Assembly (NCBI GenBank): GCA_910578395.1
Contig: CAJTPZ010000001.1
Coordinates: 62,001 to 126,000, forward strand
Reading direction: 5' to 3'
Length of the DNA stretch: 64,000 nucleotides
Origin: an uncultured Muribaculaceae bacterium
Lineage (GTDB): Bacteria > Bacteroidota > Bacteroidia > Bacteroidales > Muribaculaceae
Shown here: piece after piece, positions 16,489 through 25,747 of the stretch
How the letters are laid out: each line of letters begins with the position of its first letter
Numbering within the stretch: position 1 is the stretch's first letter
Notes under the pieces: generated by a model
Told to the model about the DNA's origin: nothing
Seen by the model: only the letters and a program-made list of their open reading frames with translations
The model's database searches: none
Made by a program: the position numbers and the translations under genes

Positions 16489-19400
16489 ATGAAAACTTTT
16501 AAGCACATCCTACTGTGTGCTTTGGCTGGCGGAATGGCGATAATTCCAGCCAAGTCACAGACTCTCAACGAGTGGAAAGACCCTGCCGTGACATCAATCA
16601 ACAGATTGCCGATGCACTCGGCCTGGCACGCCTACGGCTCAACAGACGAAGCACTCGATTTTTCGGGACAGCCGAAGGGACGTTTTCTTTCACTTGACGG
16701 AATCTGGAAATTCAATTGGGTGCAGAATGCCGATCAACGTCCCAACGATTTTTTCCGGACCGATTTCAATGATGCATCCTGGGGGACTATGCCTGTTCCC
16801 GGAATATGGGAAGTAAACGGTTATGGCGACCCTATTTATGTCAATGTAGGCTATGCCTGGAGAAACGATTTTGAATCCAACCCACCGGAAGTACCCTCAA
16901 AAAACAACCACGTAGGTTCATACCGCCGCACTATCGAAATTCCCGATGACTGGAACGGTAAAACTGTAATAGCTCATTTCGGCTCAGCGACCTCATGCAT
17001 CTATCTATGGGTCAACGGCAAATTTGTAGGTTACAGCGAGGACTCCAAACTTGCCGCAGAGTTTGATGTCACACCATATCTGAAAAAAGGAGAAAACCTC
17101 TTTGCCATGCAGATCTACCGCTGGTGCAATGGTTCATACCTTGAGGATCAGGATTTCTTCCGCCTATCGGGCCTCGCTCGCCAGTCCTACCTCTACACAC
17201 GCGAGAAAGCGGCATCACTTTCCGACATACGTGTCCGCCCGACTCTCGACAACAACTATACAGACGGAACTCTCGAAGTTTCATTATCGACCAAAGGCAA
17301 TCCTGACGTAACGCTGACACTGTATGATCCCGAGGGTAAGAAAGTAAATGAAACCAAAGCTGAAAAATCAGGCAAGACGACTATCGCACTAAAAGCGCCA
17401 CACCTATGGAGTGCAGAAACTCCGAATCTCTATACACTCGTCGCAGAACTGTCCAAATCCGGGCGTCTGATCGAGTCGGTGCCTGTACGTGTAGGTTTCC
17501 GCTCTGTCGAAATCAAAAACAAGCAGCTGCTTGTCAACGGCAAGCCAATCCTCGTCAAAGGAGTAAACCGCCACGAGCTTGATCCCGACGGAGGCTACGT
17601 CGTATCAGTGGACCGTATGATCCAGGACATACGCATAATGAAAGAAAACAACATCAATGCCGTACGCACATGTCATTATCCCGATGATCCACGCTGGTAT
17701 GACCTATGCGACCAATACGGCATATATCTTACCGCTGAAGCAAACATAGAAAGCCACGGCATGGGATATGACGAGCGCACTCTCGCAAAAAATCCTCTCT
17801 TCGCCCAGGCCCATCTTGAAAGAAACCAGCGCAATGTGCAGGCCAATTACAATCACCCGTCGGTAATAGTGTGGTCACTTGGCAACGAAGCCGGTGACGG
17901 CCCCAACTTTACCCGCGCTTACGAATGGATCAAAGCAGAAGAGCCAGACCGTCCTGTACAGTATGAACAATCAATGAACCGCGACGGTAAATCGCAGAAA
18001 AATTCCGACATATATTGTCCTATGTACGCTTCACACACATCCTGTGAAAAATATGCGCTTAACACCGATTCACCACACCCGCTCATCCAGTGTGAATATG
18101 CCCATGCCATGGGCAACAGCGGCGGAGCATTTAAAGAGTACTGGGATCTTGTGCGTAAATATCCGATCTATCAAGGTGGCTACATCTGGGATTTCGTAGA
18201 CCAAGGCATACGCACCACAGGACGCAACGGCCAAATGATATACGGCTATGGCGGCGACTTCAACAACTATGACGCAAGCGATGTCAATTTCTGTGCCAAT
18301 GGCCTGATCAGCCCCGACCGTGTCCCCAACCCACACATGGCAGAGGTGCGCTACCATTACCAGAACATATGGACCAATCCGGTTGATATAGCATCAGGAA
18401 AGATCGAAATCACCAACGAGAACTTCTTTACCGGACTGGACGACTACACGCTCGAGTGGACGCTTCTTGCCGACGGCAAAGCCGTCGCAACCGGAACTGC
18501 AGAGATTCCGACAGTCGCACCCGGAGAGAAAACGACTCTAACACTACCCTACGCCTCTAGCATTGACCCTTCGAAAGAGTGTCTGCTCAATGTAGCATAC
18601 AGACTCCGCAAAGCCACCCCTCTCCTTGATGCCGGATATACAGTAGCACGACAGCAACTTCCGGTCACATCATGGAAAGCTCCGGCACTTGCTCTGTCAA
18701 ATGCCTCCGGAGCTTTATATGACAATGACAACTCAAACCGGCTTAAAATATATGGTGACAAGTTTATCATCGAATTTGACAAAAACACCGGACTGATATG
18801 CTCATATAATGTAAACGGTGTAAACATGCTTGAAAACGGCACCGCAATTACCCCCAACTTCTGGCGTGCGATGACCGATAATGACATGGGAGGAGACTTC
18901 GCCAATTCGTTCAGCCAATGGTCAAATCCTGCCCTCGAGCAAAAGGAAATGAATGTCAGGCATGACAATGACGGCAGTGTGCTGGTGTCAACAACCCACC
19001 ATATCTCAGGAACAGATGCCACTCTAACCATCACATATAATATAGGAGGTGACGGTGAAATTCTCATAGGCCAACACATGACAGGCGCCGACCCTAATTC
19101 ACTTATGCCACGATTCGGCATTACAATTACAATGCCACGTGACATGGACATAAGCCATTACTACGGTCGTGGCCCGCTTGAGAACTACATAGACCGCCGC
19201 AGTTCAGAATTTATAGGTCTTTACACCCAGACCGCCGCAGAACAGGCCTATCCCTACATACGTCCACAAGAAACCGGCACCAAGAGCGACATGCGCCACT
19301 GGAGCCAGACCGATGCCGGCGGCCGAGGTATCTGCATAACATCTGACACACCTTTCTATGCCGGAGCCACACACTACACTGTGGCATCACTCGACGAAGG

Positions 19401-19590
19401 CAAAAACAAAAGAAATCTGCACTTCCAGGAAATTGATCCGATAGACGCTACTGTTCTTAATATTGACGGCGCCCACATGGGACTCGGCGGAATCACCAGC
19501 TGGGGAGGCCACAGCCTGCCTATCGAGCAATACCGTCTTAAATCTGCCGACCGCGAATTCCGATTTAAGATAACCCCAGCAAGCATCTAA
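16489..19590 (+). CDS. Glycoside hydrolase family 2 beta-galactosidase, secreted
   Basis: A 1033-residue LacZ-type GH2 enzyme with a signal peptide (MKTFKHILLCALAGGMAIIPAKS), so periplasmic or surface. Domain order is jelly roll (about 50-220), two immunoglobulin-like domains around the TIM barrel (about 340-640), then the C-terminal beta-galactosidase small-chain domain (about 760-1030). The acid/base is E467 in WSLGNEAGDG and the nucleophile E536 in QCEYAHAMGNS. VNRHELDPDGG is the conserved barrel entry. It should remove terminal beta-galactose, for example from host or dietary glycans. It stands alone, with its own strong promoter and terminator and no SusC/D nearby. Confidence 0.95.
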   Translation: MKTFKHILLCALAGGMAIIPAKSQTLNEWKDPAVTSINRLPMHSAWHAYGSTDEALDFSGQPKGRFLSLDGIWKFNWVQNADQRPNDFFRTDFNDASWGTMPVPGIWEVNGYGDPIYVNVGYAWRNDFESNPPEVPSKNNHVGSYRRTIEIPDDWNGKTVIAHFGSATSCIYLWVNGKFVGYSEDSKLAAEFDVTPYLKKGENLFAMQIYRWCNGSYLEDQDFFRLSGLARQSYLYTREKAASLSDIRVRPTLDNNYTDGTLEVSLSTKGNPDVTLTLYDPEGKKVNETKAEKSGKTTIALKAPHLWSAETPNLYTLVAELSKSGRLIESVPVRVGFRSVEIKNKQLLVNGKPILVKGVNRHELDPDGGYVVSVDRMIQDIRIMKENNINAVRTCHYPDDPRWYDLCDQYGIYLTAEANIESHGMGYDERTLAKNPLFAQAHLERNQRNVQANYNHPSVIVWSLGNEAGDGPNFTRAYEWIKAEEPDRPVQYEQSMNRDGKSQKNSDIYCPMYASHTSCEKYALNTDSPHPLIQCEYAHAMGNSGGAFKEYWDLVRKYPIYQGGYIWDFVDQGIRTTGRNGQMIYGYGGDFNNYDASDVNFCANGLISPDRVPNPHMAEVRYHYQNIWTNPVDIASGKIEITNENFFTGLDDYTLEWTLLADGKAVATGTAEIPTVAPGEKTTLTLPYASSIDPSKECLLNVAYRLRKATPLLDAGYTVARQQLPVTSWKAPALALSNASGALYDNDNSNRLKIYGDKFIIEFDKNTGLICSYNVNGVNMLENGTAITPNFWRAMTDNDMGGDFANSFSQWSNPALEQKEMNVRHDNDGSVLVSTTHHISGTDATLTITYNIGGDGEILIGQHMTGADPNSLMPRFGITITMPRDMDISHYYGRGPLENYIDRRSSEFIGLYTQTAAEQAYPYIRPQETGTKSDMRHWSQTDAGGRGICITSDTPFYAGATHYTVASLDEGKNKRNLHFQEIDPIDATVLNIDGAHMGLGGITSWGGHSLPIEQYRLKSADREFRFKITPASI

Positions 19591-19623
19591 GCAAAGCCAC
19601 CGGAATATTACAAACTCAAATTT

Positions 19624-19664
19624 AAAGGTGTTGAGACCCCAAAAAGTCTCAACACCTTTTTTAT
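19624..19664 (+). terminator. Rho-independent terminator of the GH2 gene
   Basis: AAAGGTGTTGAGAC (19624-19637) pairs with GTCTCAACACCTTT (19646-19659) across CCCAAAAA, followed by TTTA. It begins 34 bases after the GH2 stop. Confidence 0.88.
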
Positions 19665-19862
19665 CTATATAAAGTCTGCGACAACATCTCACGTTACAAA
19701 AACAACCCATTTGTCACACAGCATTCCAACACTAAAACACACTATAAAAACCTCCTTTTTAGCACATTGATGTTACATTTTTGCATTTATTTTTGTCACA
19801 CAATCAAATATTACATGATTATATCATTATAAAACAGTGTATTAAATTGAAGAACGGGCTAC

Positions 19863-19894
19863 GAAATTTTTGTAAAAATTTTTACAAAAATTTC
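19863..19894. promoter_or_regulatory. Perfect 32-bp palindrome, likely operator
   Basis: The half-site GAAATTTTTGTAAAAA (19863-19878) is followed immediately by its exact reverse complement (19879-19894), all 16 pairs matching. It abuts the -33 region of the ECF sigma promoter. A symmetric, spacer-free palindrome of this length before a promoter suggests a site for a dimeric or tetrameric regulator. No T run and no upstream gene end at this point argue against a terminator. Confidence 0.7.
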
Positions 19895-19922
19895 TTGGTA
19901 TTTAAAATTATTACTATATTTG
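19895..19922 (+). promoter_or_regulatory. Promoter of the orphan ECF sigma gene
   Basis: TTG at 19895-19897, then TATATTTG at 19915-19922 (TAnnTTTG). The spacer is 17 bases, shorter than the usual 19-21, so the -33 assignment is uncertain. It lies directly after the palindrome. Confidence 0.55.
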
Positions 19923-20002
19923 CAATGTGATTGTAACATTGATGTCGCCAAAGACGACAGGTTCATCACAAAAAACTAAGTTCCTATCAAAAATTCTACA
20001 TT

Positions 20003-20509
20003 ATGAGCTCCAAAAACTTCCAGACCAAGCTTCTCGACCTTCAGAGCAACCTTCTTAACTTTGCATACCTTCTCACAAGCAACCGCGACGACGCCTACGA
20101 CCTTCTTCAGGACACAACCCTCAAAGCCCTTGACAACGAAGACAAATATGTAGACAATGTAAACTTCAAGGGATGGGTATTCACGATCATGCGCAACATC
20201 TTTATCAATAATTACCGCAAGGTCGTACGCTCGGCAACTGTCATTGATCAGACAGAAGACCTCTACCATCTCAACCTTCCGCAGGAATCGGGATTCGACT
20301 CCCCGGGTAGCGCTATCGCCGCCAAAGAAATCACAGCTGCCATCAACTCCTTCTCTGACGACTACCGCATTCCGTTTTCGATGCATGTAGCGGGCTACAA
20401 GTACAACGAAATAGCCGAGAAGATGAATCTTCCGCTTGGCACAGTCAAGTCACGCATCTTCTTCGCACGTCAGAGACTTCAGGAAATGCTAAAAGACTAC
20501 AGAGACTGA
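20003..20509 (+). CDS. ECF-type RNA polymerase sigma factor (orphan)
   Basis: A 168-residue sigma-70 family protein of the ECF group. Region 2 spans about residues 10-80 (LLNFAYLLTSNRDDAYDLLQDTTLKAL, then FKGWVFTIMRNIFINNYRK) and region 4 about 110-165 (ITAAINSFSDDYRIPF, then YNEIAEKMNLPLGTVKSRIFFARQRLQEML). It should direct RNA polymerase to a special promoter class. No anti-sigma gene lies beside it, unlike the sigma gene at 38271; such orphan ECF factors are common in Bacteroidetes. It has its own promoter, palindrome and terminator, so it is monocistronic. Confidence 0.93.
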   Translation: MSSKNFQTKLLDLQSNLLNFAYLLTSNRDDAYDLLQDTTLKALDNEDKYVDNVNFKGWVFTIMRNIFINNYRKVVRSATVIDQTEDLYHLNLPQESGFDSPGSAIAAKEITAAINSFSDDYRIPFSMHVAGYKYNEIAEKMNLPLGTVKSRIFFARQRLQEMLKDYRD

Positions 20510-20694
20510 TCTACTTACTGGAACTCCTGATCCATTGTCTCTGGAAATATACGGTTGCCGACCACACGGCACCAAACCGGAAAATCCCCGCAACCGCTCT
20601 CTGCTCCCAACTCATCAACCAGATAATAACAGGAACTTAGTGAAAAACACACATCCCCTGAGTATGGCCTAAGGCCTCCGGCTCAGAAAAGGAT

Positions 20695-20739
20695 TGTCCG
20701 CTACCTCTGCATCCACTGTCAAAGGTAGCGGACATTTTT
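20695..20739 (+). terminator. Terminator downstream of the ECF sigma gene
   Basis: TGTCCGCTACCT (20695-20706) pairs with AGGTAGCGGACA (20723-20734) across a 16-base loop, then TTTTT. It lies 185 bases after the sigma gene stop, leaving a long 3' untranslated region. Confidence 0.8.
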
Positions 20740-20806
20740 ATATCCCCACAGTACTCTTTTATGTGATTTTTTTCCTCTGCATTATATGCGCTAAAATTGA
20801 TTTTCT

Positions 20807-20814
20807 TATTTTTG
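20807..20814 (+). promoter_or_regulatory. -7 box upstream of the DUF3332 gene
   Basis: TATTTTTG matches TAnnTTTG. No clear TTTG lies at the expected -33 distance. The ATG is 59 bases downstream. Confidence 0.4.
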
Positions 20815-20873
20815 CAATAGCCATTCATCTTGATTTCATCACAGATGGACTAAATCAAACGCCTTATAAATTT

Positions 20874-21428
20874 ATGAAAAAAAGGTTCTTCAATGTCGGT
20901 GTTGTCGCCGCGATAGCACTTTCACTCTCCTGCTCAAGCTGCATCGGCAGTTTCTCAATGTTTCACAAACTATCGGACTGGAACAACAACATCGGCCAAA
21001 AAGCTGTAAACGAACTTGTATTCTTTGCATTCTGGGTAATTCCGGTTTACGAGGTCGCACTAGCGGCAGACCTGCTTGTTCTCAACAGCATTGAATTCTG
21101 GAGCGGTACAAATCCCGTAGCCAAAGGCACAAAACGCATCAAGGGCGACAATGGCACATACCTTGTCAAATGTGACGGAAAAGGCTACGACATTATTTCG
21201 GAAACCGACGGCACATCAATGCGCCTTGACTTCTGCGTGGACACACAGACGTGGAACTATGTCGATCATGAAGGTAAAGAATGGCCTCTCATCACGTTCA
21301 TTGACGACTCACATGTAGCAATGCCTACCCCGACCGGTGAGTCAACCATTGTCGAGATCTCCCAAAGCGGCCTTATCGCATATCGCCAGATCGCTATGAC
21401 GCAACACGCGCCTGTAGCCATCCGTTAA
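20874..21428 (+). CDS. DUF3332-type lipoprotein
   Basis: A 184-residue protein with a signal and lipobox (ALSLSCSSC), probably anchored in the outer membrane, followed by a hydrophobic helix (ELVFFAFWVIPVYEVALAADLLVL) and a small beta-rich domain ending in QSGLIAYRQIAM. The CIGSF...LSDWNN...VNELVFFAFWVIPVYE pattern is that of the DUF3332 family, whose role is unknown. I start at the ATG at 20874, which begins MKKRFFN; the frame is open upstream to 20694, but that extension crosses the terminator. Its stop overlaps the M23 gene start by one base. Confidence 0.8.
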   Translation: MKKRFFNVGVVAAIALSLSCSSCIGSFSMFHKLSDWNNNIGQKAVNELVFFAFWVIPVYEVALAADLLVLNSIEFWSGTNPVAKGTKRIKGDNGTYLVKCDGKGYDIISETDGTSMRLDFCVDTQTWNYVDHEGKEWPLITFIDDSHVAMPTPTGESTIVEISQSGLIAYRQIAMTQHAPVAIR

Positions 21429-23110
21429 TGAAACTCATCCTGACACTTCTGACGCTATCAATAGCAGCGTCTTCAGTTTTTGCACGCGAGCCGCGGCGGT
21501 CAGACACCGTCAGGCTCGCGTCGCCTCTTGATATTCCGTTTTATCTTGCCGGAAACTTCGCCGAACTAAGGCGAAACCATTTCCACAGCGGCATAGATTT
21601 CAAAACACAGGGGCGCACCGGTTTTTCAGTCCGCTCGGCAGCCGAAGGCTATGTAAGCCGAATATCAGTCTCACCATGGGGATTTGGCCGAGCCGTCTAC
21701 GTCACACACCCTGCACTTGGACTGACAACTGTCTACGGCCATCTTCAAGCTTTTTCTCCGACCATAGACAAACGTGTGAGAGACGAACAATACTCACGCG
21801 AAACATTTTCCATCGATCTAAACTTCGCACCCGACGAAATCCCCGTTAACCGCGGTGAAATCATAGGCATAAGCGGCAATGCAGGATCTTCGGGAGGACC
21901 GCATCTACACATGGACGTGCGCGACACCGCGACCGAAAATCCACTCGATCCGCTTGAATACTATCGCGACCGCATTAGTGACAATATAGCACCACAAGTG
22001 CGTCAGCTGGCACTTTTTCCGGCAGAAGGCGGCGTGGTGGAAAACTCCACATCCGCACCGAAGCTACTTTCACCTGAAACCTTTTCAACACCTATACATG
22101 CATGGGGCCGTGTCTATCCTGGCATAAAAGCCTACGACCGCATGACAGGCACATCAAATATCTACGGAATAAAATATCTCACACTCACTGTCGACGGAGA
22201 CACCATATATAACCGCGTCATAGACCGCTTCAGTTTCGACACCACCAAAGCCATAAATACACTTGTCCATTATCCCGAAACAGTAACCTCCGGATCATGG
22301 ATAATGACCACACGCATACCAGCCTCCAATCCCCTCCCCGATATTGTAAAAGCGCACAACAACGGCATAATCGACATCAACGAAGAACGCCCATATAATC
22401 TGGAGTGGATCATGCGCGACGAACATGGAAACGTCGAACGGCAATCAATGACTATCATCGGAAAACGCACAATAATCCCGGCCGAAATAGCATCCGGACA
22501 ACTTGCTTATTGGGACACCGACAACAGCTTCGATGCCGAAGACTACTCTGTCACAATCCCTGAAAACGCTCTATACGACAATGCATTTATAGACATTGAC
22601 GCAACAACTTCAACCGACGGGATATCACGGTCAATCACAGTCGGCAACCAAAGCATACCGCTTGATAGAAACTTCGAGCTATCAATAAAGCTATTATCCG
22701 ATACCATATCTGATAAAAACAAGTATTGCCTTATACGCACCAACGGCAAGCGCCGATCAGCTATAGCCTCTTCCTATGCCGACGGATGGCTATATGCATC
22801 ACCCGACGCGTTCGGCACATTTACCGTCACAACCGACACAACACCTCCCAAAATCACACCGATCAACCCAAAATCATGGAGAAAAGGAACTGTAAAATTC
22901 CGCATAACGGATGATCTCAGTGGCATTAAAACTTTCAGGGGTAAAATAGACGGAAATTTCGCTTTATTTGAACTTGACGGCAAGACATCGACATTGTCAT
23001 TTTCCATGGACAGGACACGGTTTAAAAGTGGGAAAACACATACAGTCGAAATCACAGTAACCGACGACTGCGGCAATACGACTATACATTCCGGCAAATT
23101 CATCTGGTAA
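21428..23110 (+). CDS. M23-family metallopeptidase, secreted
   Basis: A 560-residue protein with a signal peptide (MKLILTLLTLSIAASSVFA). The LytM/M23 domain lies at about residues 45-185 with the zinc motif H53-x3-D57 (HSGID) and HLH at 159-161 (GGPHLHMDV), all ligands present, so it is likely an active peptidoglycan endopeptidase. The C-terminal 370 residues are beta-rich with Ig-like segments (DTTPPKITPINPKSW, TDDLSGIKTF) and may bind envelope partners. Bacteroidales M23 proteins with this long C-terminal part are usual. It is translationally coupled to the DUF3332 lipoprotein. Confidence 0.9.
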   Translation: MKLILTLLTLSIAASSVFAREPRRSDTVRLASPLDIPFYLAGNFAELRRNHFHSGIDFKTQGRTGFSVRSAAEGYVSRISVSPWGFGRAVYVTHPALGLTTVYGHLQAFSPTIDKRVRDEQYSRETFSIDLNFAPDEIPVNRGEIIGISGNAGSSGGPHLHMDVRDTATENPLDPLEYYRDRISDNIAPQVRQLALFPAEGGVVENSTSAPKLLSPETFSTPIHAWGRVYPGIKAYDRMTGTSNIYGIKYLTLTVDGDTIYNRVIDRFSFDTTKAINTLVHYPETVTSGSWIMTTRIPASNPLPDIVKAHNNGIIDINEERPYNLEWIMRDEHGNVERQSMTIIGKRTIIPAEIASGQLAYWDTDNSFDAEDYSVTIPENALYDNAFIDIDATTSTDGISRSITVGNQSIPLDRNFELSIKLLSDTISDKNKYCLIRTNGKRRSAIASSYADGWLYASPDAFGTFTVTTDTTPPKITPINPKSWRKGTVKFRITDDLSGIKTFRGKIDGNFALFELDGKTSTLSFSMDRTRFKSGKTHTVEITVTDDCGNTTIHSGKFIW

Positions 23111-23126
23111 AAGCGCCAATCGTTTA

Positions 23127-23158
23127 TTTGGCACATTAGGCTTATTGTTATATATTTG
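23127..23158 (+). promoter_or_regulatory. Promoter of the DUF4493 gene cluster
   Basis: TTTG at 23127-23130, a 20-base spacer, then TATATTTG at 23151-23158: a consensus Bacteroidetes promoter. The ATG is 38 bases downstream. It is the only strong promoter seen before the three DUF4493 genes. Confidence 0.75.
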
Positions 23159-23196
23159 CATCGTGGAAAATCTGTATTTCCACAAACCAATCATTT

Positions 23197-25653
23197 ATGA
23201 CAATGCTATATTGTAACAAGGCCATTATTTCTTGTGCCACAGCAATACTATCGCTTTGCAGCTGCGCGTCGGGCGACGGTGACAGTCTGGCCAATTCCGG
23301 ACACATCGGTTTGTCACTGCAATCCGACATAACCATCTCTCAAATCACAACACGCTCAACCAAGCCATACATGCCTGTATTGGAATCGCTTACTGCCGAT
23401 AAACTGGCGATTTCACTAACCAATAAATCAGGCTCATATTCCGCCACATGGCAGACCCGCAGTGAGTTTCCGGCTGAAAAGGATTTTCCGGCCGACACCT
23501 ATACAATGAGAGCCACATTCGGAAACACCGATGCCGAAGGCTTTGAGTCTCCTCAACTCTACGGCGAAGCAACGTTTCCGGTAATTGCAGATAAGACAAC
23601 ATCGGTTGAACTGACTGCCACGGTTGCCAATTCGCTTGTGATGTTTGACCCGACTGAAGAGTTTTTAGACTATTTCCAGTCAGTCAGGTTTGTACTGAAT
23701 TCTGCCGCAGGAAACTCAATCGTGGTAAATCCGGGTGAAACCCGTCCCGTCTACATCAATCCTGGAGATGCTTCAATCGATGCCAGAGTAATTTTACCGT
23801 CGGGCACCGACGCGCTTATCTCAATAGGCTCATTCACAGCAAAAAAAGCAATATTGCACCGCATAGGGCTTGATGTAGAGGCAAAAACCGGCACTGCGAC
23901 ACTTACAATCACGTTTGATGAGTCGCTCACCGATGCGGAACCCATAAAAATCGAACTTTCGGAGGCACTTTTCACCTCTCCGGCTCCGGTAGTGACCCCC
24001 GAAGGATTCATCGGCGGAGAGACAATCGAACTATTGGAAACATACGTAGATGGAGATTATGCCTTCAATATCGCCACACGCGCAGGACTCAGAATGGCAA
24101 GACTGATGATAGACAGCGACGAAAGCATCCCGGAAATGTATGATCTTCTCAACAGACGTGATCTTGAAACAATCGAACAGCTCGGTCTACGCACTATCAA
24201 TATGAAAGAAAATGCGGAATTCTCCAAAGTCATTCTCGATGACTTTCTTGCCTCTCTGCGTTGTGAAGACCGCGACAACATTTCATCAAAAAAAATAACA
24301 TTATCGATAATCGACCGTCTTGGCCGCAGCACCGATCTATCGCTCGCCGACAACAATACACTCGCTGTAAACCTCACTCCTCTGAAAATATCACTAAAAG
24401 CAACCGACGATATCGTTGTCAACCCTACTTATCAGATCATAGCCAACTACAATGGACGTGATTTCGAAAACAAAATAAAATTCCAGACTGTCAACAAGAA
24501 CGGCCAGACCGTCTCTGTCAATCCCTCTGAAATCACAAAAAGCGACAATGAGGGAGAATATCTCCTGACGTTCTCTACCCCAAGACTCACTCCTTATTTC
24601 AACATATACGGAAACATTGACAACATCTATGCTTCGGATGAAATCTTTGTTCCTCAATTCCAGCCGTCGATACCCGACCGTGATAAATGGGCTACCCACG
24701 CCACACTCACGATCATGCCTGACAGCACTGCCAAATACGGAGAAATAATCGGAAAAAATATCCGGCTTTCAGGCAGTGGCCAGATCAGCCCTACAGATAA
24801 TCCTTTTGTGTTTGAGATTTCCGGACTCGAACCCGGCAAACAACACACGATCCAGTCATCGCTCAATAATCTGAACATACAGTCGAGCACTTTCACCACC
24901 GAACAAGCACTCCAGCTTCCTAACCCAGACATGGAAATCTGGTCGGAAAATGAAGTCCATAAATATTGGAAAAGAGTATATCCAGGCCCTCTTGATTACC
25001 ATGAATGGGCAACCGTAAACATCATTACTACAAGCGAAGGCGGCGATAACGATAATGCTTTGTCAGGTAACCGAAACGCTTTTGCCTATAATGCGATTTC
25101 AGGAACAATATCGACTGATGACTGCTACTCCGGCGAAAAAGCGGCTCTTATCCGCACTGTAGGATGGGGAGCGGGTAATTCGGCCGCAGTTTCATCTTGG
25201 GGGTCAGGCTTTGGCACATGCAAGAATGTCACTGCCGGAGAGCTATTCTTGGGAACTCTAAACCCGGTACTTTTACAGCCTGTCTATAGCGGACTTGATT
25301 TCACATCACGACCATCAAATCTGGAGTTCTACTACAAATATCAAACCGTCACTGAAAACGACGATTTTGCAGAAGTCGAGATCGTACTATACGACATTTC
25401 AGGTGATGAAATCGCAAAAGAATACAAGAAATTAGAGCGTGCTGATTCTTATACCCCGGTGACTGTCAATATCAACTATCCAGAAGAAGCTCCAAAAGCT
25501 TCCAATATAATGATAAGGTTCAAGTCATCAGGCAATCCTGCCGCATGTACAGCAAACAGCACTTATATGACTCCCCCCCCCCCAATGGACAGAAGTAACG
25601 GGCAGTATATGGGGTCGCAACTCTATATCGACGAAATAAGACTCAACTATTGA
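23197..25653 (+). CDS. DUF4493-PCMD surface-type protein 1
   Basis: An 818-residue exported protein. The N terminus has a lipobox-like segment (AILSLCSC). Residues about 30-250 fit DUF4493 (PVLESLTADKLAISL, ADTYTMRATFGN). A middle module spans about 270-470, followed by repeats near 480-590, and the C-terminal 240 residues fit the PCMD carbohydrate-metabolism-type domain (LPNPDMEIW... and SQLYIDEIRLNY at the very end). The function of these families is not established; a carbohydrate-binding or adhesion role is inferred. A run of 11 C (25573-25583) codes for PPPP at residues 793-796; a one-base slip there would alter the last 25 residues. Confidence 0.82.
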   Translation: MTMLYCNKAIISCATAILSLCSCASGDGDSLANSGHIGLSLQSDITISQITTRSTKPYMPVLESLTADKLAISLTNKSGSYSATWQTRSEFPAEKDFPADTYTMRATFGNTDAEGFESPQLYGEATFPVIADKTTSVELTATVANSLVMFDPTEEFLDYFQSVRFVLNSAAGNSIVVNPGETRPVYINPGDASIDARVILPSGTDALISIGSFTAKKAILHRIGLDVEAKTGTATLTITFDESLTDAEPIKIELSEALFTSPAPVVTPEGFIGGETIELLETYVDGDYAFNIATRAGLRMARLMIDSDESIPEMYDLLNRRDLETIEQLGLRTINMKENAEFSKVILDDFLASLRCEDRDNISSKKITLSIIDRLGRSTDLSLADNNTLAVNLTPLKISLKATDDIVVNPTYQIIANYNGRDFENKIKFQTVNKNGQTVSVNPSEITKSDNEGEYLLTFSTPRLTPYFNIYGNIDNIYASDEIFVPQFQPSIPDRDKWATHATLTIMPDSTAKYGEIIGKNIRLSGSGQISPTDNPFVFEISGLEPGKQHTIQSSLNNLNIQSSTFTTEQALQLPNPDMEIWSENEVHKYWKRVYPGPLDYHEWATVNIITTSEGGDNDNALSGNRNAFAYNAISGTISTDDCYSGEKAALIRTVGWGAGNSAAVSSWGSGFGTCKNVTAGELFLGTLNPVLLQPVYSGLDFTSRPSNLEFYYKYQTVTENDDFAEVEIVLYDISGDEIAKEYKKLERADSYTPVTVNINYPEEAPKASNIMIRFKSSGNPAACTANSTYMTPPPPMDRSNGQYMGSQLYIDEIRLNY
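25573..25583 (+). repeat. C11 homopolymer tract inside a coding sequence
   Basis: Eleven consecutive C, the longest homopolymer G/C run I noticed in the window. In frame they encode a PPPP run 23 codons before the stop. Such tracts can slip during replication, but are also a common place for sequencing error. Confidence 0.8.
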
Positions 25654-25747
25654 CATAATGTGATCCAAACAGCTGCTCCAGCGACACAATATAGCAGACC
25701 TACCGAATCACATCAGATACAGCAACGAGACAACAACATACAAAATC

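Larger units (their letters stand above)
19591..20002. other. 412-bp intergenic region with terminator, palindrome and promoter
   Basis: It holds the GH2 terminator, an AT-rich stretch (19700-19860) with no visible gene, the perfect palindrome at 19863-19894, the promoter ending at 19922, and an approximately 75-base untranslated leader of the ECF sigma gene. Confidence 0.7.
20510..20873. other. 364-bp intergenic region with terminator and promoter
   Basis: After the sigma gene there is roughly 180 bases with no recognisable gene, a small hairpin near 20657-20685 (CTGAG against CTCAG with GGCC inside), the strong terminator at 20695-20739 and a -7 box at 20807-20814 before the DUF3332 gene. 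Confidence 0.6.

Noticed and set aside
19863..19894. Palindrome considered as a terminator
   Set aside because: The GH2 gene already has a strong terminator 200 bases earlier, there is no T run after the palindrome, and a promoter follows at once.
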